Source of the DNA: Bacteroidota bacterium | GTDB lineage: Bacteria; Bacteroidota; Bacteroidia; Cytophagales; Cyclobacteriaceae | Assembly (NCBI GenBank): GCA_024643595.1 | Contig: JAHEMS010000156.1 | Coordinates: 1 to 7,770 of the forward strand | Direction of reading: 5' to 3' | Length of the DNA: 7,770 bases | Shown here: piece by piece, positions 1 through 6,656 of the stretch | Position numbering within the stretch: the stretch's first letter is position 1 | Layout: each line of letters starts with the position of its first letter | Position numbers and translations under genes: made by a program | Notes under the pieces: model-generated | What the model was told of the DNA's origin: nothing | The model's database searches: none | Seen by the model: only the letters and a program-made list of their open reading frames with translations

Positions 1-1435
1 TTCACAGGCAGATGAATATCTTACTCGTTCCCTTGCCGCCTGGGAAGCTTCAGGGTCGCTTCATAAAGCTGAGCAATTTGGTTCGCTCAACGCATTGCAC
101 AATACTTACATCAGGCAACAAAATTATTCCAAAGCAATTTTAAATGATTCTGCCACATTGAAACTGGCTGAAGAAATTAATCTGGAGATGGTACCCCAGG
201 CCCTGGCAATGCTAACAGAAGATTACCAAAAGTTCGGAGATTATGCCAAGGCGCTCCAATATGGTTTTAAGGCGCTGAAGGTAATTGATGAAATGCCACA
301 ATACCCATATATGCCTCTTCTGCGGAATTACGTCTCCTTGCATATTGGCAATGCCTACCGAAAACAGAATGAATTTGCAAAGGCGATTATCTGGTGTGAG
401 AAAGCAATTACCCACATAGATGTAGAGCAACAAATGTTTGCCTGTGAATGTCTGTACGAATCGCACAAAGCATTAAAAAACAGCAATAAAGCCCTTGCCT
501 ACCACGAAAGATATTTGACTTTAAGCGACAGTCTGAACACCCAGGAGATATCAACAAACCTGCAGCAAATGGAGTTTGCCAAGCAAGTGCTAACCGATAG
601 CATTGCCCAGGTAGAAAAGGACAGGCTTGTGGAAGAAACACGTCAGGAAGAAATACGACAAACTACGCGGACACGAAATATTTTGTTGGGTTCAGGATTT
701 GTCGTGCTCTTGTTCTCCGGTGGACTGTGGAGTCGCTTGCGTTACATCCGGAAATCGAAAGCTGTGTTACAAGTAGAAAAAGATCGCTCTGAAAATTTAT
801 TACTCAACATCCTGCCGGCAGAGATAGCCGAAGAACTGAAAGCCAATGGCCGGGCCGAAGCACGTGATTTCGAAAATGTTTCTATCCTTTTTACCGACTT
901 TAAGGAATTCACCCAAACCTCCGCAAAACTTACAGCGCAGGAATTAGTGGGCGAGATTAACCTTTGCTTTGAAGCATTTGACAATATATGTGGCAAGCAC
1001 AAAGTTGAAAAAATAAAAACCATTGGCGATGCCTATATGGCCGCGGGCGGTCTTCCTATACCCACGGCTGATTCATCAAAGAATACGGTAGTGGCAGCAC
1101 TGGAAATGCAAAGGTTTATTGCTGAAAGAAAAGCAAAACAAGATGCCCTTGGCAAGCCAGCCTTCGAAATGCGCGTGGGTGTGCACACCGGACCTGTGGT
1201 AGCCGGCATTGTTGGCGTTAAAAAATTCCAGTATGATATCTGGGGCGATACCGTAAACACTGCCAGTCGTATTGAAAGCAACAGCGAAGCAGGAAAAGTA
1301 AACATAAGCCAGGCAACATACGAATTGCTAAAAGACGACACTGGATTTGCATTTGAAAGCAGAGGTAAGATAGAAGCGAAGGGCAAGGGGGAAATAGATA
1401 TGTGGTTCGTTAGTTTGAAAACAGAAAAAGAATAA
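1..1435 (+). CDS. TPR-containing, membrane-anchored class III adenylyl cyclase (5' end outside window)
   Basis: Probable cAMP-producing signalling enzyme. The frame is open from base 2 with no stop, so the gene begins left of the window; the TTG at 95 is internal. 477 residues are visible. The N-terminal half is helical with TPR-like pairs (about 95-540). Then come a charged coiled-coil stretch, one hydrophobic segment (about 677-735) and a second short coiled coil leading into the cyclase domain (about 870-1420). The two metal-binding aspartates are seen in FTDF (codon 896) and TIGDAY (codon 1028). The base-selecting pair is Lys (codon 1010, EKIKT) and Asp (codon 1235, YDIWG), which in characterised cyclases means ATP rather than GTP. 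The transition-state Asn (1256) and Arg (1268) are also present, so the domain looks active. With one membrane pass the TPR part is probably periplasmic and the cyclase cytosolic, but the missing N-terminus prevents certainty. A 109-base gap separates it from the next gene. Confidence 0.92.
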   Translation, partial: SQADEYLTRSLAAWEASGSLHKAEQFGSLNALHNTYIRQQNYSKAILNDSATLKLAEEINLEMVPQALAMLTEDYQKFGDYAKALQYGFKALKVIDEMPQYPYMPLLRNYVSLHIGNAYRKQNEFAKAIIWCEKAITHIDVEQQMFACECLYESHKALKNSNKALAYHERYLTLSDSLNTQEISTNLQQMEFAKQVLTDSIAQVEKDRLVEETRQEEIRQTTRTRNILLGSGFVVLLFSGGLWSRLRYIRKSKAVLQVEKDRSENLLLNILPAEIAEELKANGRAEARDFENVSILFTDFKEFTQTSAKLTAQELVGEINLCFEAFDNICGKHKVEKIKTIGDAYMAAGGLPIPTADSSKNTVVAALEMQRFIAERKAKQDALGKPAFEMRVGVHTGPVVAGIVGVKKFQYDIWGDTVNTASRIESNSEAGKVNISQATYELLKDDTGFAFESRGKIEAKGKGEIDMWFVSLKTEKE

Positions 1436-1486
1436 AAAAAGGCGAACAATAAATCAATACAAGAACGGTAAAGTAAAACATCCTCA

Positions 1487-1521
1487 TTTGCCTTATCTTC
1501 GTCAGGAAATTTTAGTATTTG
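1487..1521 (+). promoter_or_regulatory. Candidate Bacteroidota-type promoter for the sugar dehydrogenase gene
   Basis: TTTG at 1487-1490 is followed after 22 bases by TAgtaTTTG at 1513-1521. The known Bacteroidota sigma-A pattern is a TTTG at -33 and TAnnTTTG at -7. This site has one extra base inside the -7 element, so it is a near match only. It would start transcription just ahead of the ATG at 1545, giving a very short leader, and it argues against the longer reading frame that begins at 1488. Confidence 0.3.
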
Positions 1522-1544
1522 TATCACCACCACCAGAACCTACT

Positions 1545-2699
1545 ATGAAATCATTACCTGTCCGTTCTTTCTTCAAAACCACTGGTTTATTCATTATGCT
1601 GGCTGTTCTTCATTTCGCATGCAACAAACCACAAAAGCCAAAAGAATTCTTCCTCATTGAAAGTGATGGCGTAAAGCTGAAGGTGGAAACCGTAGCCGAT
1701 AGTATTGCCATGCCCTTCGGGATGGACTTCTTGCCGGATGGCCGCCTGCTTGTAACCGATCGGCAAGTGGGTGAAATGATTTTGGTAAATGCGGAAACTG
1801 GTGAGAAAACATTATTGCAAAACGTGCCCGCGGTAGTTGGCCAGGGCGATGCTGGCCTGCTCGATGTGCTGGTTCATCCTGATTATGAAAAAAACGGCTG
1901 GATATATTATGCCTACTCAGAAGGCGATACCAACTCCAATACCATGGTGGTTCAACGTGCCAAACTGGATGGCATCAAACTGGTGCAGCAAGAGCGATTG
2001 TTTACCGCGCTACCCTATTATAAAAGACCATTACACCACGGCACGCGGCTGGTGCTTGACCAAGGCTACCTGTACTTCGGGATGGGTGAAAAAACAGACC
2101 TGAAAGATTCGGCTCAAACTTTAAGTAACCATATGGGAAAAATGTTGCGCATCTATGAAGATGGACGCGTGCCGGAAGATAATCCGTTTGTCAATACGCC
2201 CAACGCAAAACCTGAAGTGTGGAGCTATGGACATCGCAACCCCAACGGACTCACACTCAACCCAACAAATGGTGAGTTATGGGAACATGAGCACGGCCCG
2301 AAGGGTGGCGATGAAATCAACATCATCAAGCCCGGACTGAATTATGGATGGCCTGTGATTACCTATGGCGTGAATTATGATGACACCCCCATGGGTGAAG
2401 GTATTTCAGAAAAAGAAGGTATGGAACAGCCCATTTATTTTTACAAGCCTTCTATTGCTCCAAGCGGTATGCAATTTTATACAGCCGATGTTATTCCTTC
2501 CTGGAAAGGAAACCTGTTCATTGGCGCGATGGCGTTGAAACATTTAAACCGACTGGTGATTGAAAACAATAAAGTGGTGCGGGAAGAGCGGCTGCTCACC
2601 GATAAAGGGTGGCGGGTGCGCAATGTGAAGCAAGGTCCTGATGGTTTCCTGTACCTTGGTATCGATGGAGGAAAAATTCTTCGCATCAGACCTATGTAA
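1545..2699 (+). CDS. PQQ-dependent sugar dehydrogenase (glucose/sorbosone dehydrogenase family) lipoprotein
   Basis: Predicted envelope enzyme that oxidises an aldose sugar with pyrroloquinoline quinone, of the soluble aldose sugar dehydrogenase (YliI/Asd) type; 384 residues, a normal length. I chose the ATG at 1545, not the upstream frame start at 1488, because it directly opens a lipoprotein leader: basic residues, a hydrophobic stretch and Cys26 (VLHFAC, a somewhat atypical lipobox). Family motifs follow in order: PFGMDFLPDGRLLVTD; GQGDAGLLDVLVHP; HHGTRL, whose first His (His164) aligns with the catalytic base of soluble glucose dehydrogenase; YGHRNPNG with the PQQ-contacting Arg (Arg231); HEHGPKGGDEIN; LNYGWPVITYG; and a C-terminal WKGNLFIGA and GPDGFLYLG. 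The fold is a six-blade propeller. No Shine-Dalgarno site is visible. The substrate cannot be read from sequence, and no PQQ biosynthesis gene lies in the window, so the cofactor may be scavenged or made elsewhere. Confidence 0.93.
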   Translation: MKSLPVRSFFKTTGLFIMLAVLHFACNKPQKPKEFFLIESDGVKLKVETVADSIAMPFGMDFLPDGRLLVTDRQVGEMILVNAETGEKTLLQNVPAVVGQGDAGLLDVLVHPDYEKNGWIYYAYSEGDTNSNTMVVQRAKLDGIKLVQQERLFTALPYYKRPLHHGTRLVLDQGYLYFGMGEKTDLKDSAQTLSNHMGKMLRIYEDGRVPEDNPFVNTPNAKPEVWSYGHRNPNGLTLNPTNGELWEHEHGPKGGDEINIIKPGLNYGWPVITYGVNYDDTPMGEGISEKEGMEQPIYFYKPSIAPSGMQFYTADVIPSWKGNLFIGAMALKHLNRLVIENNKVVREERLLTDKGWRVRNVKQGPDGFLYLGIDGGKILRIRPM

Positions 2700-2817
2700 T
2701 TTCGTCGGCATAATGCTTTGGAATGTACGCAACCTGCTGCGCTATAATTGCCGTCGCTCCATACCGGTTAACTTCTATCCATCACTTATATTTTTAAACT
2801 CATACGCTACTAAAATC

Positions 2818-3882
2818 ATGGAATCAAAACCCTTCTACTTTATTCTGATTATTCTTATCACCACCTCCTGCTCGCGTTATTACTCAGAAGGAGATTTTGG
2901 AGACGTAAAAAAATATGATGTTCACGTGCATATACGCACGACCAGTGATGCTATTTCCGACCAGGCGTATGACGACAACTTTAAGTTGATTAACGTTAGC
3001 GTTGGCTACTCAGACTCTTCGCTTCGCGCACAAGAAGAGTTTATCCATCGTCAAATCACCAGGCACCCTAAACAAATAAGTTACCTCACCGCTTTTACCA
3101 CGAAATATTGGGATTCCGCAGATTGGGCTGATCAGACCATTCAGAATCTGGAAGAGTCTTTTTCGAATGGTGCGCTTGGAATCAAAATATGGAAAAACAT
3201 AGGCATGGTCGACAAGGACTCCGCCGGCAATTTAATCATGATAGACAATCCACGATTTGATCCGGTCATTCAATACATCATCGACCAAAACAAAACAGTA
3301 TTGGGCCACCTGGGTGAGCCACTCAATTGCTGGCTTCCGCTGGAACAAATGACTGTGAATAGTGATCGGGAATATTTTAAAAACCATCCGGAATATCACA
3401 TGTACCTGCATCCGGAATATCCCTCCTACCAGGATCAGATCAACGCACGTGATCGTTTTCTGGCCCGTCATCCGGATATGCGTTTTGTTGGTGCTCATTT
3501 GGGCAGTCTTGAATATGATGTGGATTCACTGGCGAAAAGATTGGACCGTTTCCCCAATATGGCGGTGGATATGGCCGAACGGATATGCCACCTTCAATAT
3601 CAATCGAAAACGAATTACGAGAAAGTGCGCAACTTCATGATGAAATATCAGGATCGATTGATTTATGGATCTGATATGACTATGCGAACAACCGATACCG
3701 CAGAAGAGGCGAAGTCAAGACTTCACCAACATTGGTCTGCGGATTGGAAGTATTTGGCCACCGACCTCACAATGACGGTGGGTGAAGTCGATGGTGATTT
3801 TAAAGGAATTCAACTTCCCAAAGAAGTCATTGATAAGATTTACTATACGAACGCCTTGAGGTGGTTTAACATTAAGGAATAG
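2818..3882 (+). CDS. Metal-dependent amidohydrolase (amidohydrolase 2, ACMSD-like TIM barrel) lipoprotein
   Basis: Predicted envelope-attached hydrolase or decarboxylase of the amidohydrolase superfamily, 354 residues. The reading frame is open back to 2641 inside the preceding gene, but the ATG at 2818 gives a clear lipoprotein leader (hydrophobic FILIILITTS, then Cys18), so that start is preferred. The metal site is well formed: HVH at residues 36/38 on strand 1, His164 (LGHLGEP), His227 (GAHLGS) and Asp286 (YGSDMT). Their order and rough spacing resemble ACMSD-type enzymes, which use one divalent metal and no carboxylated lysine. A long middle section rich in His, Tyr and Pro (about residues 165-220) probably forms the substrate lid. 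The reaction is unknown. The gap of 118 bases after the dehydrogenase leaves shared transcription possible but unproven. TATATTTT at 2787-2794 resembles a -7 element, but no good -33 TTG lies at the right distance. Confidence 0.88.
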   Translation: MESKPFYFILIILITTSCSRYYSEGDFGDVKKYDVHVHIRTTSDAISDQAYDDNFKLINVSVGYSDSSLRAQEEFIHRQITRHPKQISYLTAFTTKYWDSADWADQTIQNLEESFSNGALGIKIWKNIGMVDKDSAGNLIMIDNPRFDPVIQYIIDQNKTVLGHLGEPLNCWLPLEQMTVNSDREYFKNHPEYHMYLHPEYPSYQDQINARDRFLARHPDMRFVGAHLGSLEYDVDSLAKRLDRFPNMAVDMAERICHLQYQSKTNYEKVRNFMMKYQDRLIYGSDMTMRTTDTAEEAKSRLHQHWSADWKYLATDLTMTVGEVDGDFKGIQLPKEVIDKIYYTNALRWFNIKE

Positions 3883-3919
3883 ATTTTACAAACCACATCG
3901 AATTCTTTTTTACTATTTC

Positions 3920-3952
3920 TTGATTAGGATTTAGTATATTCAATAGGCTTTT
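3920..3952 (+). promoter_or_regulatory. Weak candidate promoter for the first TIG-NHL gene
   Basis: TTG at 3920-3922, a 21-base spacer and TAggcTTTT beginning at 3944 loosely follow the Bacteroidota -33/-7 pattern. As at the site before 1545, there is one extra base within the -7 element, and the final G is missing. It is placed close to the ATG at 3965. It is listed because the spacing is plausible, but a chance match in AT-rich sequence is quite possible. Confidence 0.2.
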
Positions 3953-3964
3953 ACATTACTGCGT

Positions 3965-5191
3965 ATGAAGAAGATGGGTCCATCTTTTGCAATAACCTGT
4001 GTTGTTTTCATAGCAACATTGTTTCTTATTTCCTGTGGAAATGAAAATGGACCAGTTCCGCAAATCGAGCCGGTCATCTCTGAATTCTTTCCTTACAGCG
4101 GGCTGATAAGCTGTCCCGTCGTGATTTCCGGCAATAATTTTGTGCCTGCTACCGATGTATCCAACCCATTGTTAAGATACAGTACCGTGAAATTCAATGG
4201 TACTATAACTATTCCTACAGGCGACTATGTAAATCTGGGCAACAATGGTGAGCAAATAATCAACACTAATGTTCCCATAGGCGCAACAAGTGGCAAGATT
4301 ACCATTACCACCTCCTCAGGGATAACCGGTTCATCCACAAACGATTTTCGCATTACAGTTCCAGTATATGAGCCTAACGTAACGGTCGAAACTGCCTTTG
4401 GAGCTGCCTTTGGTATAACGCCCAGGGGAGTAGCTATAGATGCGAATGGAAATCTGTACGTAAGTGACTTTGCGGATCATAAAATCTTGAAACTAACAAA
4501 AGATGGCCCTGTTACACTATTGACAACTACCATTGAAAATAATGCAGGCTTTGGAATTGCTGTGGATGCAAATGATAATGTTTATGCTGCTGTTGGACAT
4601 ACCATACAAAAAATTAAACCGGATGGAACAATTACTCAATTTGGTCCGGATTTTATTTTTGTCAATGGACTCGCAATAGATGCCAACGATAATGTATATG
4701 TAAGTGGTGATGGTATTCGCAAAATAACCCAAAATGGAGCAGTCAGTATACTTGCGGATGGAGCTTGGTTTAGCAAGCCCTTTGGACCACAAGGGATCGC
4801 CGTAGATGCAATAGGAAATGTGTATGTTGCCGATACTGGTAACCACAAAATCAGTAAAATAACACCTGAGGGATTTGTTATTACAGTAGCCGGAAGTACC
4901 GCAGGATATTGGGATGGTGTGGGAGTTGCTGCACAGTTTTATGAACCCTTCGGAATCGCTATAAATGCCACTGATGATATTTACGTCGGTGATTCAAAAA
5001 ATCACGTCATCCGAAAGATATCTCCAGATGGAAATGTTACTACTGTTGCTGGAACCACAAATGGAGATTCGAATGGTCCAGGCTGGAGTGCCCGGTTTAA
5101 TATAATTTATGGTTTAGCCGTGAATGCAACCGGTACTATTTATATAGCGGATAGCTATAATTTTAAAATACGTAAAATTGAAATTAAGTAG
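3965..5191 (+). CDS. IPT/TIG plus NHL-repeat propeller lipoprotein, copy 1
   Basis: 408-residue secreted lipoprotein of unknown function. A signal peptide ends at LFLISC (Cys24), followed by a short acidic/proline linker. Residues about 36-133 form an IPT/TIG immunoglobulin-like domain: an opening IxEFFPxSG, a central GNNF and a closing GKITITTSSG. Residues about 150-408 hold six NHL-type repeats, each with a core such as GVAIDANGNLYVSD, GIAVDAIGNVYVAD or GLAVNATGTIYIAD, expected to close into a six-blade beta-propeller. Cores are about 38-42 residues apart in the first four blades and about 53 in the last ones, which add the TVAGSTAGYWDG-type loop common in bacterial NHL proteins. No catalytic residues are recognised; binding of a carbohydrate or protein at the surface is an inference from the architecture. 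The ATG at 3965 is preferred because it starts the leader directly. The adjacent gene at 5365 is its paralogue. Confidence 0.9.
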   Translation: MKKMGPSFAITCVVFIATLFLISCGNENGPVPQIEPVISEFFPYSGLISCPVVISGNNFVPATDVSNPLLRYSTVKFNGTITIPTGDYVNLGNNGEQIINTNVPIGATSGKITITTSSGITGSSTNDFRITVPVYEPNVTVETAFGAAFGITPRGVAIDANGNLYVSDFADHKILKLTKDGPVTLLTTTIENNAGFGIAVDANDNVYAAVGHTIQKIKPDGTITQFGPDFIFVNGLAIDANDNVYVSGDGIRKITQNGAVSILADGAWFSKPFGPQGIAVDAIGNVYVADTGNHKISKITPEGFVITVAGSTAGYWDGVGVAAQFYEPFGIAINATDDIYVGDSKNHVIRKISPDGNVTTVAGTTNGDSNGPGWSARFNIIYGLAVNATGTIYIADSYNFKIRKIEIK

Positions 5192-5229
5192 TCTCACCAA
5201 ATGGAGGCAATGTTTCATAAAATATAAAT

Positions 5230-5291
5230 TTAGATCGCGACCTTCCACGTTAGATATTCATTTCGCAAACAATGCCCGCAAGGACGAAACC
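5230..5291 (-). pseudogene. Truncated 3' fossil of the Ada-like zinc-binding gene
   Basis: Read on the minus strand, this is the last 19 codons and the stop of the gene at 6657-6899. It retains the FRPCGHC zinc motif and the end EYLTWKVAI; the intact gene has Ile where this has Thr. Immediately upstream the match ends: one Trp codon and then a TAA (5293-5295) precede it, and no start or first zinc-binding half remains. It is therefore a by-product of the tandem duplication and cannot encode a working protein. Confidence 0.85.
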
Positions 5292-5364
5292 ATTATAGGA
5301 TTGTTACATTTTAACAACTATCATAAAGTATAGCCATGTTCGTTGAACTTTATTCATATTGGGT
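5292..5364. other. Junction spacer between the two duplication units
   Basis: This 73-base AT-rich stretch lies between the truncated Ada-like fossil and the start of the second TIG-NHL gene. It matches neither the Ada-like gene nor, convincingly, the leader of the first TIG-NHL gene. It must hold whatever promoter the second gene has, unless transcription reads through from copy 1. I see no consensus Bacteroidota promoter, hairpin or insertion-sequence end in it. Confidence 0.5.
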
Positions 5365-6618
5365 ATGAAGAAGATAGCCTCATCTCTTGCAGTAAACTAC
5401 TTTTCTACACTAGTGTTCTTAATTTTTATTTCCTGTGGAAATGAAAATGGTCCAGTTCCGCAAATCGAGCCGGAGCCCATAATAACAGAATTCATTCCTA
5501 ATAGCGGGATGATAAGTACTCAAGTGGCAATTCTCGGCAATAATTTTGTGCCAACAAGCGCTATTGCCAATCAAAAGTTAAGATACAGTACCGTGAAATT
5601 CAATGGTACTATAACTATTCCTACAGGCGACTATGTATATCTGGGCAACAATGGTGAGCAAATAATCAACACTAATGTTCCAATAGGCGCAACAAGTGGC
5701 AAGATTACCATTACCACCTCATCAGGAATTACCGGTTCATCCACAAACGATTTTCGCATTACAATTCCAATATATGAGCCTAACATAACGGTCGAAACCG
5801 CCTTTGGAGCTGACTTTGGTATAGACCCCACAGGAGTAGCTATAGATGCGAGTGGAAATCTGTATGTCAATTCGCATAATAAAATTGTGAAGTTAACAAA
5901 AGACGGCCCTGTTACACTATTGACCACTACCAATGACAATTATAATGATGATCCAGACTTTGGAATGGCTGTGGATGCAAATAACAATGTTTATGCTGCC
6001 GTTGGCCACACCATACAAAAAATTAAACCGGATGGAACGGTTACTCAATTTGGTCCTGCTTTTACTTTAGTCAAAGGCCTCGCATTTGATGCCAGCGGTG
6101 ATTTGTATGTAAGTGGTGATGGCATTTACAAAATAAACCAAAATGGACAAGTCAGTGGTTTTGCACCTGGAACTTGGTTTAGCGAGCCTTGGGGACCAAA
6201 AGGGATTGGGGGACCAAAAGGGATTGCCTTAGATGCGGATGGATTTGTGTATGTTGCCGATTTCGGTAACCATAAAATCCTTAAAATCTCTCCTGAAGGA
6301 GCGGTTATCACGGTAGCTGGAAGTACAGCAGGGTATTGGGACGCTTTGGGTACTGCCGCCCAGTTTTACCAACCCTTTGGAATCGCTATAAATGCCAATG
6401 GTGATATTTATGTAGGTGATTCAGAAAATCGGGCCATCCGAAAGATATCTCCAGATGGAAATGTTACCACAGTGGCAGGCGGCAATGTTGGAGATTTTAA
6501 TGGTCCAGGTTCGAGTGCAGGGTTTAGTCGAATTTATGGTTTAGCCTTGGATGCAACCGGCAATATCTATTTCGCAGATAGATGGAACTTCAAAATTCGT
6601 AAAATTGAAATTAAGTAG
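5365..6618 (+). CDS. IPT/TIG plus NHL-repeat propeller lipoprotein, copy 2
   Basis: 417-residue paralogue of the preceding gene with the same plan: a lipoprotein leader ending LIFISC (Cys24), an IPT/TIG domain at about residues 38-135, and six NHL repeats at about 152-417 ending in an identical KIRKIEIK. The ATG at 5365 aligns with the start of copy 1; a TTG two codons upstream (5359) is in frame but unlikely. The 9 extra residues come from four in-frame changes: +2 in the linker (EPEPI), -2 in blade 1 (the SDFAD turn shortened to NSH), +3 in the acidic loop NDNYNDDPD before blade 2, and +6 from a tandem repeat before blade 4 (WGPKGIGGPKGIA). Blades 1 and 2 differ most from copy 1 and the TIG core least. 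The frame is intact, so both copies look functional and may bind different partners. The function is not known. Confidence 0.9.
   Translation: MKKIASSLAVNYFSTLVFLIFISCGNENGPVPQIEPEPIITEFIPNSGMISTQVAILGNNFVPTSAIANQKLRYSTVKFNGTITIPTGDYVYLGNNGEQIINTNVPIGATSGKITITTSSGITGSSTNDFRITIPIYEPNITVETAFGADFGIDPTGVAIDASGNLYVNSHNKIVKLTKDGPVTLLTTTNDNYNDDPDFGMAVDANNNVYAAVGHTIQKIKPDGTVTQFGPAFTLVKGLAFDASGDLYVSGDGIYKINQNGQVSGFAPGTWFSEPWGPKGIGGPKGIALDADGFVYVADFGNHKILKISPEGAVITVAGSTAGYWDALGTAAQFYQPFGIAINANGDIYVGDSENRAIRKISPDGNVTTVAGGNVGDFNGPGSSAGFSRIYGLALDATGNIYFADRWNFKIRKIEIK
6191..6226 (+). repeat. Perfect 18-bp in-frame tandem repeat in TIG-NHL copy 2
   Basis: Two exact head-to-tail copies of ggggaccaaaagggattg. 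They encode a doubled GPKGIG/GPKGIA just before the fourth NHL core, where copy 1 has a single GPQGIA. Perfect identity and a length divisible by three indicate a recent slippage or short duplication that left the frame intact. It adds six residues to a loop at the edge of the propeller. Confidence 0.95.
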
Positions 6619-6656
6619 TCTCACCAAATGGAGGTAATGTTTCATAAAATATAAAT

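Larger units (their letters stand above)
3965..5291 (+). repeat. Tandem duplication unit, copy 1 (TIG-NHL gene plus tail of Ada-like gene)
   Basis: Left member of a direct duplication of about 1.3-1.4 kb, the other copy being 5365-6718. Homology begins at or near the ATG (both genes open atgaagaaga) and runs without a break through the stop codon and 100 further bases. Those 100 bases differ at only 4 positions and contain no indel. Recognisable identity stops abruptly at 5291, inside what is an intact minus-strand gene in the other copy. The leaders before the two start codons show no convincing similarity. Confidence 0.9.

Noticed and set aside
95..97. TTG at 95 as the start of the cyclase gene
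   Set aside because: The same frame is open to base 2 and encodes TPR-like sequence upstream (AAWEASGSLHKAEQFGSLNAL), so the gene simply begins outside the window.
1033..1533. 166-codon minus-strand open frame opposite the cyclase domain
   Set aside because: It lies antisense to a well-conserved catalytic domain and its translation shows no recognisable motif; it is a shadow of the real gene.
1488..1544. 19-codon N-terminal extension of the sugar dehydrogenase from a TTG at 1488
   Set aside because: It would bury the lipoprotein leader that starts at 1545 and overlaps the candidate promoter at 1487-1521.
2705..2755. Possible hairpin terminator after the sugar dehydrogenase (CGGCA ... TGCCG)
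   Set aside because: The stem is five base pairs with a loop of about 40 and there is no following T-run; this is expected by chance.
2641..2817. 59-codon N-terminal extension of the amidohydrolase overlapping the preceding gene
   Set aside because: The extension has no domain sense and would place the signal peptide inside the protein; the ATG at 2818 starts a proper leader.
4517..4848. Minus-strand open frames opposite the NHL repeats
   Set aside because: They arise from the repetitive coding sequence of the sense gene, and similar minus-strand shadows occur opposite copy 2.
5230..5291. The segment shared after both TIG-NHL genes as an insertion-sequence end or dispersed repeat
   Set aside because: It reads as the C-terminus of the adjacent Ada-like protein in the correct frame, which fully explains it; no terminal inverted repeats or target duplications are visible.
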